Source: B73-G16 sp964611295 (lineage in GTDB: Bacteria; Desulfobacterota; B13-G15). Taken from it: DNA of 64,000 nt. The notes below the pieces were generated by a model. The model saw only the letters and a list, made by a program, of their open reading frames with translations, was not told where the DNA came from and ran no database searches. Location: NCBI GenBank assembly GCA_964611295.1, contig CAZSWV010000009.1:10287-74286 (forward strand), written 5' to 3'. The position numbers and the translations under genes are program-made. Each line of letters starts with the position of its first letter. Positions within the stretch are counted from its first letter, which is position 1. This document shows, one piece after another, positions 6,565 through 15,431 of the stretch.

Positions 6565-8462
6565 TCCCCTTCGTACTCCCTTACCTTATCTACAGGCGAT
6601 ACCTTGATAACAGCCCTATATTCTGGTGGACACACCTCAAGGCAAGTGCCGCATTTTACGCACTTGTCCTGTATTATCTTCTTCTTACGGGTCCTTTCGT
6701 CGGTGACTATAGCCTCAGTAGGACATGTAAGCACACAATGGTCACAGCCCTTTTCACATTTATCGGCCAATATCACATAAGCTATCAGATCCTTACAGAC
6801 AAGGGCAGGGCATCGCTTCTCCCTTATGTGGGCAAGGTATTCCTGCCGGAAATATTTCAAAGTTGTAAGGACTGGGTTGGGAGCCATCTTGCCTAAATTA
6901 CATAGACATCCTTCCATTAGGTCCCTTGAGAGTTCCTCAAGCAACTCGAGGTCCTTTTCCTCACCCTTGCCCTTGGTTATGTCCTCTAAGATCATCAGGA
7001 GCTGCCTTATCCCCAAGCGGCCAAAGGTGCATTTCCCACAATCCTCTTTGGCTAAGAACTCTAGGAAAAACCGGGCGGTCTCCACCATACAGTTGGTCTC
7101 ATCGAGGACTATCATCCCACCTGAACCCATTATGGCCCCTGCAGCTTTAAACCCCTCGAAGTCCACAGGAAGGTCGAGGGCTTCTTCCCCTACACATCCC
7201 CCTGCAGGTCCACCGATCTGTACGGCCTTGAACTTGCGGCCTTCAGGAAGCCCTCCCCCTACCTCAAAGACCACTTGCCTGAGCGTTGTACCCATGGGGA
7301 CCTCGCATAGCCCGATCTGCTTGACCTTTCCCGCCAGGGCGAAGACAGCGGTACCGGGACTAGAAGGTGTACCTACTTTCCGGAACTCTTGAGCCCCCAT
7401 TTCCATTATCCGTGTCACCAAGGCAAGGGTCTTCACGTTGTTTACGACCGTGGGCTTTCCCCAAAGCCCATATTCGACAGAACGGGGAGGTCTTACCCTT
7501 GGCATCCCCCTTTTGCCTTCAATGGAATAGGTCATGGCAGTGGATTCACCACACACAAAGGCCCCTGCACCCCTAACCACTTCTATGTCAAAAGAAAAAC
7601 CGCTGCCAAAGATGTCCTCGCCCAAAAGGCCATATGACCTAGCCTGTTCCAAAGCCTTTTCAAGACGTTCAAGGACAAGCGGGTACTCCATCCGGGTATA
7701 TATGAACCCCTGGTTAGCCCCTATGGCATAGGCAGCTATGATCATCCCCTCTATGACCAAGTGGGGATCGCTTTCCAAAACTACCCTGTCCATGAAGGCA
7801 CCTGGATCACCTTCGTCGGCGTTGCAGATCAAGTACTTGGGCTCGGCCTTCTGACGCCTTGCAGAGGCCCATTTCCTGGAGGCCAGGAAACCTGCACCAC
7901 CTCTCCCCCTTAGACCGGCCCTGGCTACTTCGGCGATCACTTCTTCTGGCTCCTTCTGGGTCAGGACGCGCCGTAGGGCTTCATACCCCCCTCTGGCGAT
8001 GTAATGGTCTATGTCCTCAGGATCGATCCAGCCACAGTTCCTGAGGATCAACCTCTTCTCTATATTGAACCTTTCGAGCTCGGGTATCACCGGCACACCT
8101 TCTTCATTGAGCTCTATGGTCCCAAGGGCCAGCTCAAGACACGGATCGTCACCCAAGAGGTACCTATCGACGAGCTCGTGGACCTCCTCGAACCGTACGT
8201 TCTTGTAACATATAGGTGGGAAACCGCTTGAAGGCTTTGATATTACTACCAAAGGCTCCGCAAAACAAAGGCCCATACAGCCTACTTCGGTAACCTCAGC
8301 CTCTAGGGATTCTTTGCTGAGGCGCTCTTTCATAAGCCTCAAGGTCTCAAGAGCCCCTGCGGCCCTTCCACAGGTAGGAGTCCCTATCCTTATGTGCAAA
8401 GGGGCCTCCTCAAGCCGAGACCATTTCTCCTTAGCCTTGCTCTTTATCGCCTCCCAATCCAT
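6561..8462 (-). CDS. NuoF/HndC-like NAD(P)H- and FMN-binding subunit
   Basis: 633 residues with the three-part build of HndC-, HymB- and HoxF-type flavoproteins. First comes a thioredoxin-like [2Fe-2S] domain (residues 20-110, PTCGRAAGA and GCMGLC). Next is the NuoF core, with the FMN/NADH loop LRGRGGAGF near residue 185 and GAFVCGESTAM near residue 305. Last is a C-terminal double [4Fe-4S] ferredoxin (CEKGCDHCVLTCP and CVKCGTCLEVCPP). The NuoF cluster motif is CGKCTFGRLG: Cys475 and Cys478 are present but the expected third ligand at 481 is Gly. It would exchange electrons between NAD(P)H and its partner subunits. The stop overlaps the NuoG-like start. Confidence 0.85.
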   Translation of the reverse strand: MDWEAIKSKAKEKWSRLEEAPLHIRIGTPTCGRAAGALETLRLMKERLSKESLEAEVTEVGCMGLCFAEPLVVISKPSSGFPPICYKNVRFEEVHELVDRYLLGDDPCLELALGTIELNEEGVPVIPELERFNIEKRLILRNCGWIDPEDIDHYIARGGYEALRRVLTQKEPEEVIAEVARAGLRGRGGAGFLASRKWASARRQKAEPKYLICNADEGDPGAFMDRVVLESDPHLVIEGMIIAAYAIGANQGFIYTRMEYPLVLERLEKALEQARSYGLLGEDIFGSGFSFDIEVVRGAGAFVCGESTAMTYSIEGKRGMPRVRPPRSVEYGLWGKPTVVNNVKTLALVTRIMEMGAQEFRKVGTPSSPGTAVFALAGKVKQIGLCEVPMGTTLRQVVFEVGGGLPEGRKFKAVQIGGPAGGCVGEEALDLPVDFEGFKAAGAIMGSGGMIVLDETNCMVETARFFLEFLAKEDCGKCTFGRLGIRQLLMILEDITKGKGEEKDLELLEELSRDLMEGCLCNLGKMAPNPVLTTLKYFRQEYLAHIREKRCPALVCKDLIAYVILADKCEKGCDHCVLTCPTEAIVTDERTRKKKIIQDKCVKCGTCLEVCPPEYRAVIKVSPVDKVREYEGE

Positions 8463-8925
8463 GCTCCTTGACCCGCACCAAGACCTCTTCTACCTTAGAA
8501 GGACTCATTCTAGGGAAGACTGCATCGTTTATAAGTACAACAGGTGCCTGGGTACAACAACCTATACACCCAACCCTGTCCAGGCTGAAAAGTCCGTCTT
8601 CTGTAACCTCACCCACCTTTATACCCAACTCCCGCTCGAAGGCATCAAGGACAAGTCCTCCTCCCATAGAATGACAGGCAGTACCCATGCAGACCACTAC
8701 ATGGTACTTCCCCTTTGGGACGTAACGAAATTGGTTGTAAAAGGTAGCTACACCGTATACCTCTACCTCTGGAAGGCCAAAATGCTGGGCTACCTCCCTC
8801 AAGGCCTCCTCGGGGAGGTAACCCAGCTTGTCCTGCACTGCCTGTAATACCCTTAGGAGATAACGCCGCTCGCGGGGGAAACCCTCAAGGAGGTCCTTGA
8901 GGGCCTCAACCTCCTCCTTTTTCAC
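8431..8925 (-). CDS. NuoE/HndA-like [2Fe-2S] thioredoxin-fold subunit
   Basis: About 164 residues. It has the helical N terminus of NuoE (RRYLLRVLQAVQDKLGYLP, EVYGVATFYNQF) and a thioredoxin-fold domain with four ligands in CMGTAC and CIGCC for a [2Fe-2S] cluster. I chose the GTG at 8925 because GGGGAG lies eight bases upstream; an in-frame TTG at 8943 overlaps acsC and has its purine stretch too close. The 3' end overlaps the NuoF-like gene by 32 bases. With its two neighbours it forms a diaphorase module placed directly after acsC. Confidence 0.85.
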   Translation of the reverse strand: MKKEEVEALKDLLEGFPRERRYLLRVLQAVQDKLGYLPEEALREVAQHFGLPEVEVYGVATFYNQFRYVPKGKYHVVVCMGTACHSMGGGLVLDAFERELGIKVGEVTEDGLFSLDRVGCIGCCTQAPVVLINDAVFPRMSPSKVEEVLVRVKEHGLGGDKEQG

Positions 8926-8926
8926 C

Positions 8927-10282
8927 TCACTTTCTCCCCACAAGCTCCGGCAAGAAGCTCGAAAGTCCAGAGGCCTCCCTTGGACCCACTATTACCTGCC
9001 ATCCCGGTAGTTCGTCCTCGAGTTCCCCCTTTATCCTGGCCAGAAGCCCAGGGATGATGATCTTTTTGGATTTGACCTTGTCCTCCACCCCCAACTTCTT
9101 CACAAATTGTGCAATGGTCTCACCGTTGAACTTCCCAGTTGACCAAGCGGCCAAAACACAAAGTCCCTCCGTGTCCTGCACAAGAAGCCAAGAAGGCACC
9201 TTTGTGGCCTCTGCTTCAGAAGCCACTGCAAAGTAAGTGAGGGCGAAGTTCGTGGTAACCAACAGAGGCGAATCCGGCCCAGGGGAGTTGATCTCGTAAA
9301 GCTTCGCCTCCACGGTCATCGGCACCCGTGGATCCGAATATATGTTCATCCTCAGGGTCAAAAGGGGATACAGGTACTCAGGCACTAGGTCACTTAAGAC
9401 TATTAGGCCTGCATACCTGACCACAAAGGCTGAGGCACAGAGGTATTCTCCTTCTAAATCCCCAGCCATAAAGCAAGGAAACACCATAGTCGGATACCCA
9501 AGCGGACGGAACCCCTGTTTTATGGCAGCTCGCCTCATCAGGATCTGTTCCTTTACTGCTTCCCATGGATCCCTAGTACCGGTGTCAAGCACCAATTCCT
9601 TGAGGCCCTCCTCTTTAAGCTTTTGGGTCAGCTGAGGTAAGTCCACAAGCGGTGCCTTAACTGCTAGGGGCAAACCAAGCCCTTTAACCTTGGGCAGATC
9701 TTGTTCGAAGGTCTCCTTCGTCAAGGCGTAAAGCAAAGGCCTCCTCTCTTTGCCACATATCCCCACGGCCTTGATGGCAAGGTCCATAGGGGCCATGAGG
9801 ACTATGGGCAAATCAGCCGACATCTTGGAGACCTTCTCCACAAGGTTCAAGAACCTCCCCTCGTCCCCAGAATCGGCCATAAGGGCCACAAAATCAGGCC
9901 TTAAGGTCCTCCCTATCCTCTCAAAGCTCATCTCAAGGACGGCCTTGGCCTTGCGCTCCCACTCTGCCTCAGGTTCGGTGTCCCTTATCAAAACACCTAT
10001 CCCAGGCTGGTGGTAAAAGGTCTTTTCGTGTCGGTATATGACCTCCTCTTCGCCCACGGTGAAGGCCTTATCGCCCTTGCCCAAGGTCACAGGTAGAACT
10101 GGTGGTGCGAGCATCTCCCGGATCTGTTCCTTTAATTGGGGATCCAGATGGGGACATTTGTCTATATCGGCTGCCCCTGCCGCCACCTTCATGGCAAAGG
10201 CAAAACAGGTGGGGAAACCGCAATCCTTACATCCCTTCTTTTGAGGCAAAAGCTTTGCTAAATCGCCGCCTTTTATCGGCAT
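8927..10282 (-). CDS. acsC: corrinoid iron-sulfur protein large (gamma) subunit
   Basis: 451 residues. The N-terminal [4Fe-4S] motif has Cys18, Cys21, Cys26 and Cys43, the same spacing as the Moorella protein, with the typical KDCGFPTC. A TIM-barrel domain and the C-terminal B12-binding domain (from about residue 330, LLVTTNFALTYF onward) follow. With AcsD it carries the methyl group from methyl-THF to the acetyl-CoA synthase A-cluster; the cluster near the corrinoid re-reduces inactive Co(II). The ATG has GGGAGG about seven bases upstream. It follows cdhC by 21 bases and abuts the diaphorase genes. The archaeal counterpart is CdhE. Confidence 0.92.
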   Translation of the reverse strand: MPIKGGDLAKLLPQKKGCKDCGFPTCFAFAMKVAAGAADIDKCPHLDPQLKEQIREMLAPPVLPVTLGKGDKAFTVGEEEVIYRHEKTFYHQPGIGVLIRDTEPEAEWERKAKAVLEMSFERIGRTLRPDFVALMADSGDEGRFLNLVEKVSKMSADLPIVLMAPMDLAIKAVGICGKERRPLLYALTKETFEQDLPKVKGLGLPLAVKAPLVDLPQLTQKLKEEGLKELVLDTGTRDPWEAVKEQILMRRAAIKQGFRPLGYPTMVFPCFMAGDLEGEYLCASAFVVRYAGLIVLSDLVPEYLYPLLTLRMNIYSDPRVPMTVEAKLYEINSPGPDSPLLVTTNFALTYFAVASEAEATKVPSWLLVQDTEGLCVLAAWSTGKFNGETIAQFVKKLGVEDKVKSKKIIIPGLLARIKGELEDELPGWQVIVGPREASGLSSFLPELVGRK

Positions 10283-10303
10283 AACCCACCTCCCAGATGA
10301 AGG

Positions 10304-11557
10304 TTACTCTTCTTCATCCTGCGCCCTCAGTTGCTCGAGCTCTTCCTGGGCCTCACCAGTAATCCAAGGATGTCCCTGAGCCTCAAGCCAACTGGCAAGC
10401 TCGTTGGGGTCCGTGGTGACTTCTTCAGTTGCTATCTTGTCGTAAAGTTCAGGCGGAATGGCGTCCTTATACCTCTCCTTGACCTCCTTTGGCATCCATA
10501 CAACCCGCTTTATCCCTCCGTCGTATTGCATGAACTTGCGCGAATAGAGATATTCAAGAGACATACCGCACATCCCCTCCACCTGACGACCACCCGAGGC
10601 CTCACCTGCCATCGTGCTGAAGGGGATGCCAAGAGGGGTTACCCCTTTGTAATCCCTATGGACGATCCCAAAGGCGTCAACTTCGGGTATGTAAAAGCAA
10701 AGCGCTTGGAAACACCCACAGGAAGTATGAGGATACTGCAGCGCCGAATGGATCCAAACCCTCTCGGTACCACCCATGGAGCGCTCGTAAACCACTTGGT
10801 TTACACCTTCATACTCCCCCCTCACCTTGCCAAGACGTCTTCCTTTGGGGACAGGAAAGATGGGGCCTTCTGGGTCCATCTTGGAAGCTGCACGACCGTC
10901 AAACCAGTTGATAGCACCACAGTTGGCTATCCTCTCGGGGGTGATCACACAGACGTGTGTAGGGGCAAAGCTCTGGCAAAGGACACAACCGTAGAATTCC
11001 TCTACATCCTCCTCCTTCAAACCCCTAGCACGGGCACGCCGCTGCTCGTACACCTCACGGGCCTGAAGGACTTTCTCCCTCACCTTTTCGGGATCGGTGT
11101 AAAAGGTGATCTGCACCTGTTCGATCAAGGGGATGTCGTTTTTAAGTTCGAAACAGAGGATTTCTCCCCACTCCTGGAAGGTGTTAAAACCTTTGTTAAA
11201 GGCGTCCTTTGAGATCCTTATCCATATCTGGTCCTGTTGGTTCATGTGGTAGACGCCCTCTATGTAATTGCAAAAGTCGTGAATCCGCCTCTCGATGACG
11301 GGCTCCATGTCTTTTTCAAGGGCGCTACCTGCCACAAATATCTCTAAAAACAAGGGGTAACTTTCACCTTCTTGAAGGTCCTTGATATCGGGTCCCACTA
11401 CCGTGACCTTTTCGTCTTCGATCTCAGAGGCATCCTTCAACTGTACGAACTCGGCCTTATATTCCACCTTTGGTCCACCGAATTCGACGTACATGTCCTC
11501 CTTACGGATCCTCTCGCCCTCATACTGAGGTCCGATGTCTACGTGGAACTCCTTCAT
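10304..11557 (-). CDS. cdhC: acetyl-CoA synthase catalytic subunit, short archaeal-type (CdhC)
   Basis: 417 residues. All six A-cluster cysteines are present at 191, 194, 203, 213, 280 and 282; the spacing (3, 9, 10, 67, 2) is identical to Cys506-Cys597 of Moorella AcsB. The gating Phe of CQSF is also kept. The enzyme joins CO, a methyl group from AcsCD and CoA into acetyl-CoA. The roughly 310-residue N-terminal domain of bacterial AcsB, which binds CODH and forms the CO tunnel, is absent, as in archaeal CdhC. The C terminus is an acidic tail (QAQEELEQLRAQDEEE-like). AAGGAGGG precedes the ATG. Confidence 0.92.
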   Translation of the reverse strand: MKEFHVDIGPQYEGERIRKEDMYVEFGGPKVEYKAEFVQLKDASEIEDEKVTVVGPDIKDLQEGESYPLFLEIFVAGSALEKDMEPVIERRIHDFCNYIEGVYHMNQQDQIWIRISKDAFNKGFNTFQEWGEILCFELKNDIPLIEQVQITFYTDPEKVREKVLQAREVYEQRRARARGLKEEDVEEFYGCVLCQSFAPTHVCVITPERIANCGAINWFDGRAASKMDPEGPIFPVPKGRRLGKVRGEYEGVNQVVYERSMGGTERVWIHSALQYPHTSCGCFQALCFYIPEVDAFGIVHRDYKGVTPLGIPFSTMAGEASGGRQVEGMCGMSLEYLYSRKFMQYDGGIKRVVWMPKEVKERYKDAIPPELYDKIATEEVTTDPNELASWLEAQGHPWITGEAQEELEQLRAQDEEE

Positions 11558-11582
11558 AGCCTTCCCTCCTTCGTGGAGTTTT

Positions 11583-12125
11583 TCAAGAAACTTTTAGCTC
11601 CTCTATCAGCCCTTCCAGTAGGGCCTTCCACTCCTCGTCCTTCCTGAAGTTAGGAAGGGAGAAGGTGGCGTTCGGATAATAGTACTTACAAAGCGTAAGC
11701 GTCTTAAGATGAGGGGCAAAGTGCTTCAAGGTGGAAAGCCCCTGGTTCCCCAAATCGGTCCTGAACCCACCGAATATCACCAGGTCATGGTTCCCCTCAC
11801 CCCTTACCCCTTTCCAGTCAGGGTCCTTAAGGTGGTTTATGATCTCCATCACGTCGTAGGTACTATCAGGCACTGCTCCTAGCTGTTCTATCCGCCCCTT
11901 TGTATGAGCAGTGGCACAGATGGGAATATTGGCAACCTTCGCCATCTCAACCAGGTACTCTATGAAAGGCTTATCAACCACCACCATCGTCAAGGCCTTT
12001 GGACCTACCACAAGGAGGGGTCTCTCTGCCCTTTTTATTATCTTGGCCAAGGCCTTGGGGTCCTTTATCTCAGCCGCACTTTTGAAACCAGTAAGGACGT
12101 TTACCTTGTGATATGGCATCGTCAT
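11583..12125 (-). CDS. cdhB: CODH/ACS complex epsilon subunit
   Basis: 180 residues matching the archaeal ACDS epsilon subunit, a DHS-like NAD/FAD-binding fold protein. Recognisable blocks are RPLLVVGPKAL, PICATAHTKGR and DLVIFGGFRTDLGNQGLSTLKHFAP, ending with TLTLCKYYYPNA. In archaea it binds the CODH alpha subunit (alpha2-epsilon2) and may help electron transfer to FAD. Canonical acetogens lack it, so its presence supports an archaeal-style complex. It lies 21 bases after cdhA. GGAGG seven bases upstream selects the first ATG rather than the ATG two codons later. Confidence 0.88.
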   Translation of the reverse strand: MTMPYHKVNVLTGFKSAAEIKDPKALAKIIKRAERPLLVVGPKALTMVVVDKPFIEYLVEMAKVANIPICATAHTKGRIEQLGAVPDSTYDVMEIINHLKDPDWKGVRGEGNHDLVIFGGFRTDLGNQGLSTLKHFAPHLKTLTLCKYYYPNATFSLPNFRKDEEWKALLEGLIEELKVS

Positions 12126-12146
12126 ATCTTTACCTCCTAATGAAGG

Positions 12147-14456
12147 TTACTTCCCCCCACCAATTACGGCATCCACTGAAACCTTGCTGGGATAGGTCCC
12201 AACAAGTGTGGGGAGACTCAGAACTGGCTTCTTCTCCCATCCCTTTTCCTTCAGGAAGTCCATTACCTCACGCTTGAAGAACATGGGGATATCGCGCTCG
12301 GTCCTAACGAACAGGTGAAGGTCAGGAGGCAATCCCCCTATCAACCTCTTATGCAGGTCTATGTAATGGGTGAGCTTTATCTGACGCCCCTGAGGTGTAT
12401 CGTTTTTGCGCATGCAGAGCTTGGCAATGGTAACCATGGCCCGTTCTTTAGACTCCACTACTATGCAGAGGTGCTCAGGGGTCGGCTCCTTGGTGTCGAC
12501 AAGTTGCTTGGTCCTTCCATCCATGACGGTCCAATCGTCCTCTTCCTTGCGGCTCAAGTACTGCCTCCTGTACTTGGAGCTGTGAGGACCAAGGACCACT
12601 GGGATCCCCAAGCGGTTACAGCCCGTGGCTATCGCAGCAGCCTTCTGACTATAAGCCCCCCAAGCCACACCCACAGCCCCCACACGGTTAAGGATGTAGT
12701 CCGCTATTACCTCGTAGTTGGCCCTAAGGGGCAAACGGGCAAATATATTGGCTATCTTTATGGCTGCCCCGGTTATGTGGCTGTTGGCCACACACGAACC
12801 CACGTTCACAATACCACCGGCATCGAAATCGGGCGGATACTTCTCATAAAGGGTAAGGCCATCTTTGTCCTTCTTCATGCCCGCAACCATGGCCGAACAT
12901 CCTGAAAGCACCACGATGTACTTACGCCTAGCGAACTCCTCGGCCATTTCCGCTATTTCCTCTATTTCCTCAGGGAAGTTCGAACAGCCTACAAAGGCCA
13001 CGACCCCAGGAATAGTCCCAAGGACTATGGGGGCTCCAACCTTCCTTATCTCGGTGTCCATGATAGGACCACGACCCGCCCTGCACTTCCACGTTTCCCA
13101 ACTTGCGACCGATTGGAACATCTTCTGGAAGGGCACCCCATGCCCACAGGCCTCCTCGCACTTACCACAACCTATACAACGCTCAAAGCACCTCTTCAGC
13201 TCCTCGAAATCCCCCTGTGCGGCCTTCTGCACCGCAGAGGCCAAAGGCAAGAGGTTGGGACAAGCCTGCTCACAATTGCGGCATAGCTTACAAGCCTTTG
13301 CCGCCTCTTGGGCTTGTTCCTTGGTCATAAGGGTCTTCTGGTCCTTTCGCCTTGGCGAAAGCTCAAGGGCCACCTTCACGGCTACCTCAGCGGCCTTCTT
13401 GTGGTCGAGGATCAAGAAGTGCTTCCTTTGCTCTACCATCTCCTTTACTATCTCATCGGTAGGCCTATCGCTCACTTCCTCGAGGCCACGACATGCCTTA
13501 TCCGAAGAGGCAATTACCACCGATCCCACCTTGGAAGCCTCTATGGTCAAGTCGGTCCTTATACACTGTTCATCTGCTACTATGACATCCGCTATGCCAG
13601 TCCTTATGAAGAAGAGCTGCCTGGAAAGGGGGCCCACGATCTTGGCTTTATCGGAATACCTGGTGGTCTCAAGGGCAGTACAACATATCCCACATACCTC
13701 CACCTTGTCCTCGAGTCCATGCTCCCTTAGGTAATCCACCACCTCAGTAGAAGCAGCAGGGTTATGCCCCACAACCAGGATAACGGGCTTCGACTTGTCC
13801 ACCGCCCCCCACCCTAGGTCCACTATGGGGGTATCGGCCTTGGAGGTAGGGTACTTAAAGCCCACGATCTGGGCTACATCGGCGGCCTCCATACAAACGT
13901 GATCCAACATCCCTATGTGTAAGGCCTTGGACTCGTAATCAACAGGATCCCCTTCCTGACCAGTATGGGTAGAGGAAAGCACATGCAGTAACTCGGTTGC
14001 CGCATACTCCACTGCTTTCTTCAAATCCCCTAAGGTCTTTGGCTTGAGCCCGAGGACAAGCCTTATGTTAGGACACTCTACATTTACACCTTCACCGAGG
14101 TTGATGGGATAATCCTCCCCATACTTTTCGATAAGGTACTCGATGATGTGATGGGCATGTCCGGAATGACAGGCCATACCAATACAACAGGCCAAAGCCA
14201 CAATCCTCGCTTGTTGCGAAGCTATGTCTATTCCACAGGCACCACGGTTTGTCCCAGTAAGGTCACATTTGCCATAAGTACATAGACAACACAGGTCACA
14301 AAAAGGCGCATAAAAGGGCTTATAGGTCCTAAGGAGCCGCCTGTCCCAATTCCTCAAATCCGCTAAATGGGGCATGGGAGTGGGGCCTACTGGCTCCCAA
14401 TCTTCATCTGCCCTGATGATCTTCTTTATCTCCTCCCACCTCTTCGTCCCCTCCAT
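12147..14456 (-). CDS. cdhA: carbon monoxide dehydrogenase alpha subunit, archaeal ACDS type
   Basis: 769 residues. The N terminus has the cysteine-rich B/D-cluster region (CDLCCLCTYGKCDLTG, near residue 53). Around residue 390 are two ferredoxin motifs, CKLCRNCEQACPN and CIGCGKCEEACGHG, which archaeal CdhA has and bacterial AcsA/CooS lacks. C-cluster cysteines appear in VEVCGICCTALE, FVGCSNFPEE, LSGCSAMVAG and NVGSCVANSH. It interconverts CO2 and CO on the Ni-Fe-S C-cluster and feeds CO to CdhC. The length is close to archaeal alpha subunits (about 780-800). GGGAGG precedes the ATG. Confidence 0.92.
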   Translation of the reverse strand: MEGTKRWEEIKKIIRADEDWEPVGPTPMPHLADLRNWDRRLLRTYKPFYAPFCDLCCLCTYGKCDLTGTNRGACGIDIASQQARIVALACCIGMACHSGHAHHIIEYLIEKYGEDYPINLGEGVNVECPNIRLVLGLKPKTLGDLKKAVEYAATELLHVLSSTHTGQEGDPVDYESKALHIGMLDHVCMEAADVAQIVGFKYPTSKADTPIVDLGWGAVDKSKPVILVVGHNPAASTEVVDYLREHGLEDKVEVCGICCTALETTRYSDKAKIVGPLSRQLFFIRTGIADVIVADEQCIRTDLTIEASKVGSVVIASSDKACRGLEEVSDRPTDEIVKEMVEQRKHFLILDHKKAAEVAVKVALELSPRRKDQKTLMTKEQAQEAAKACKLCRNCEQACPNLLPLASAVQKAAQGDFEELKRCFERCIGCGKCEEACGHGVPFQKMFQSVASWETWKCRAGRGPIMDTEIRKVGAPIVLGTIPGVVAFVGCSNFPEEIEEIAEMAEEFARRKYIVVLSGCSAMVAGMKKDKDGLTLYEKYPPDFDAGGIVNVGSCVANSHITGAAIKIANIFARLPLRANYEVIADYILNRVGAVGVAWGAYSQKAAAIATGCNRLGIPVVLGPHSSKYRRQYLSRKEEDDWTVMDGRTKQLVDTKEPTPEHLCIVVESKERAMVTIAKLCMRKNDTPQGRQIKLTHYIDLHKRLIGGLPPDLHLFVRTERDIPMFFKREVMDFLKEKGWEKKPVLSLPTLVGTYPSKVSVDAVIGGGK

Positions 14457-14495
14457 AACTTCCTCCCTTAAACTTGGTCTAGAACTAAAATAATA

Positions 14496-15419
14496 CTACA
14501 TTTTGCATTTGTCCAACAGTTCCTTGACCTTTCTGTAGGTCAAGGGGTGTCTTATCACCAGTATGTTGGCGCCGGCCAGGGCGTAGGTCATGGCTGTCAT
14601 TTCCTCCCACATGATCCCCATTTTTTCGTTCTCTTTGGCCTCTTTGGTCTTCCAGACCTCTAGGCTGAAGTTAGCGATCATGGGCATCTGCATCATCTCG
14701 TCCCCGAAGGAGATGGCTGCGTGTTTTTGTCTTTCGAATATGGAAAAGCCGTATTCCAGACCAACGCCCACACAAGGTGCCAGGGGATCGAGGACTATCC
14801 TTTCCCTGGGGATGATCCTGGAGATCTTTACGTCCAGTTCCTTCTGGAGGTTTATGTCCATGGGGGCCTGGGCGCTTACGCAGTGTTCGTACTCCTTTGC
14901 TGCTTGTGCTATGGGCTCATAGTCTTCCTTTAAAGCCGGACCTAAAAGGAGGTTTTCGCCTTTCAGGGCTTCGGCCACTGCTTTGAGGACCTCAGGGTCC
15001 TTTGCCTCGTTCCCAGGACAATAGACGATGAAAGGCACACCGTTTGCGGCCTCATAAGCGGCCCTCACCAGGTCCTTTGCCTTTTCTGGGCTACGGTCCT
15101 CTTCATTGGGGTCAGTGCTTATAAGGTATAGGAAAATGAGATCAGGCTTGAGCTCTTCTGATGCCTTCTTTGCCCACGCTATAGGGTCTTTTACTGCATC
15201 GCCGTAAAAGTCCAAAATCCCCTTTGCCCAACCCTTCGGCTCCGTATCCCAGAGCTCGATGGCCACCCTCGGGGGATTAGGCCATTGGCCCTCATCAAAA
15301 CCTTGGTTAAAGGCAAAGACGTTCTCACCACCCACCTTTACGGCCCGAGGACCCCGGCCTATAGTCACCTCTACTATCCTGCCCTTGTAGGCCTCAACTG
15401 GGGGCTTCCATTCCGCCAT
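14496..15419 (-). CDS. acsD: corrinoid iron-sulfur protein small (delta) subunit
   Basis: 307 residues of the AcsD/CdhD TIM-barrel family. Recognisable blocks are VTIGRGPRAVKVGGENVFAF, ELWDTEP, VKDPIAWAKK, PGNEAKDPEVL and LAPCVGVGLEYGFS. It pairs with AcsC, helps hold the corrinoid and takes part in methyl transfer from AcsE. An AAAGGAGGTG site precedes the ATG. The 39 bases between acsD and cdhA contain no hairpin, so read-through is expected. The archaeal counterpart is CdhD. Confidence 0.9.
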   Translation of the reverse strand: MAEWKPPVEAYKGRIVEVTIGRGPRAVKVGGENVFAFNQGFDEGQWPNPPRVAIELWDTEPKGWAKGILDFYGDAVKDPIAWAKKASEELKPDLIFLYLISTDPNEEDRSPEKAKDLVRAAYEAANGVPFIVYCPGNEAKDPEVLKAVAEALKGENLLLGPALKEDYEPIAQAAKEYEHCVSAQAPMDINLQKELDVKISRIIPRERIVLDPLAPCVGVGLEYGFSIFERQKHAAISFGDEMMQMPMIANFSLEVWKTKEAKENEKMGIMWEEMTAMTYALAGANILVIRHPLTYRKVKELLDKCKM

Positions 15420-15431
15420 CTCGCACCTCCT

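Noticed and set aside
10304..14456. Possibility that the contig is archaeal because of CdhA, CdhB and CdhC
   Set aside because: F-type ATP synthase, sigma factor, BamD-like lipoprotein, bacterial AlaS, RecA and folate enzymes show a bacterium.
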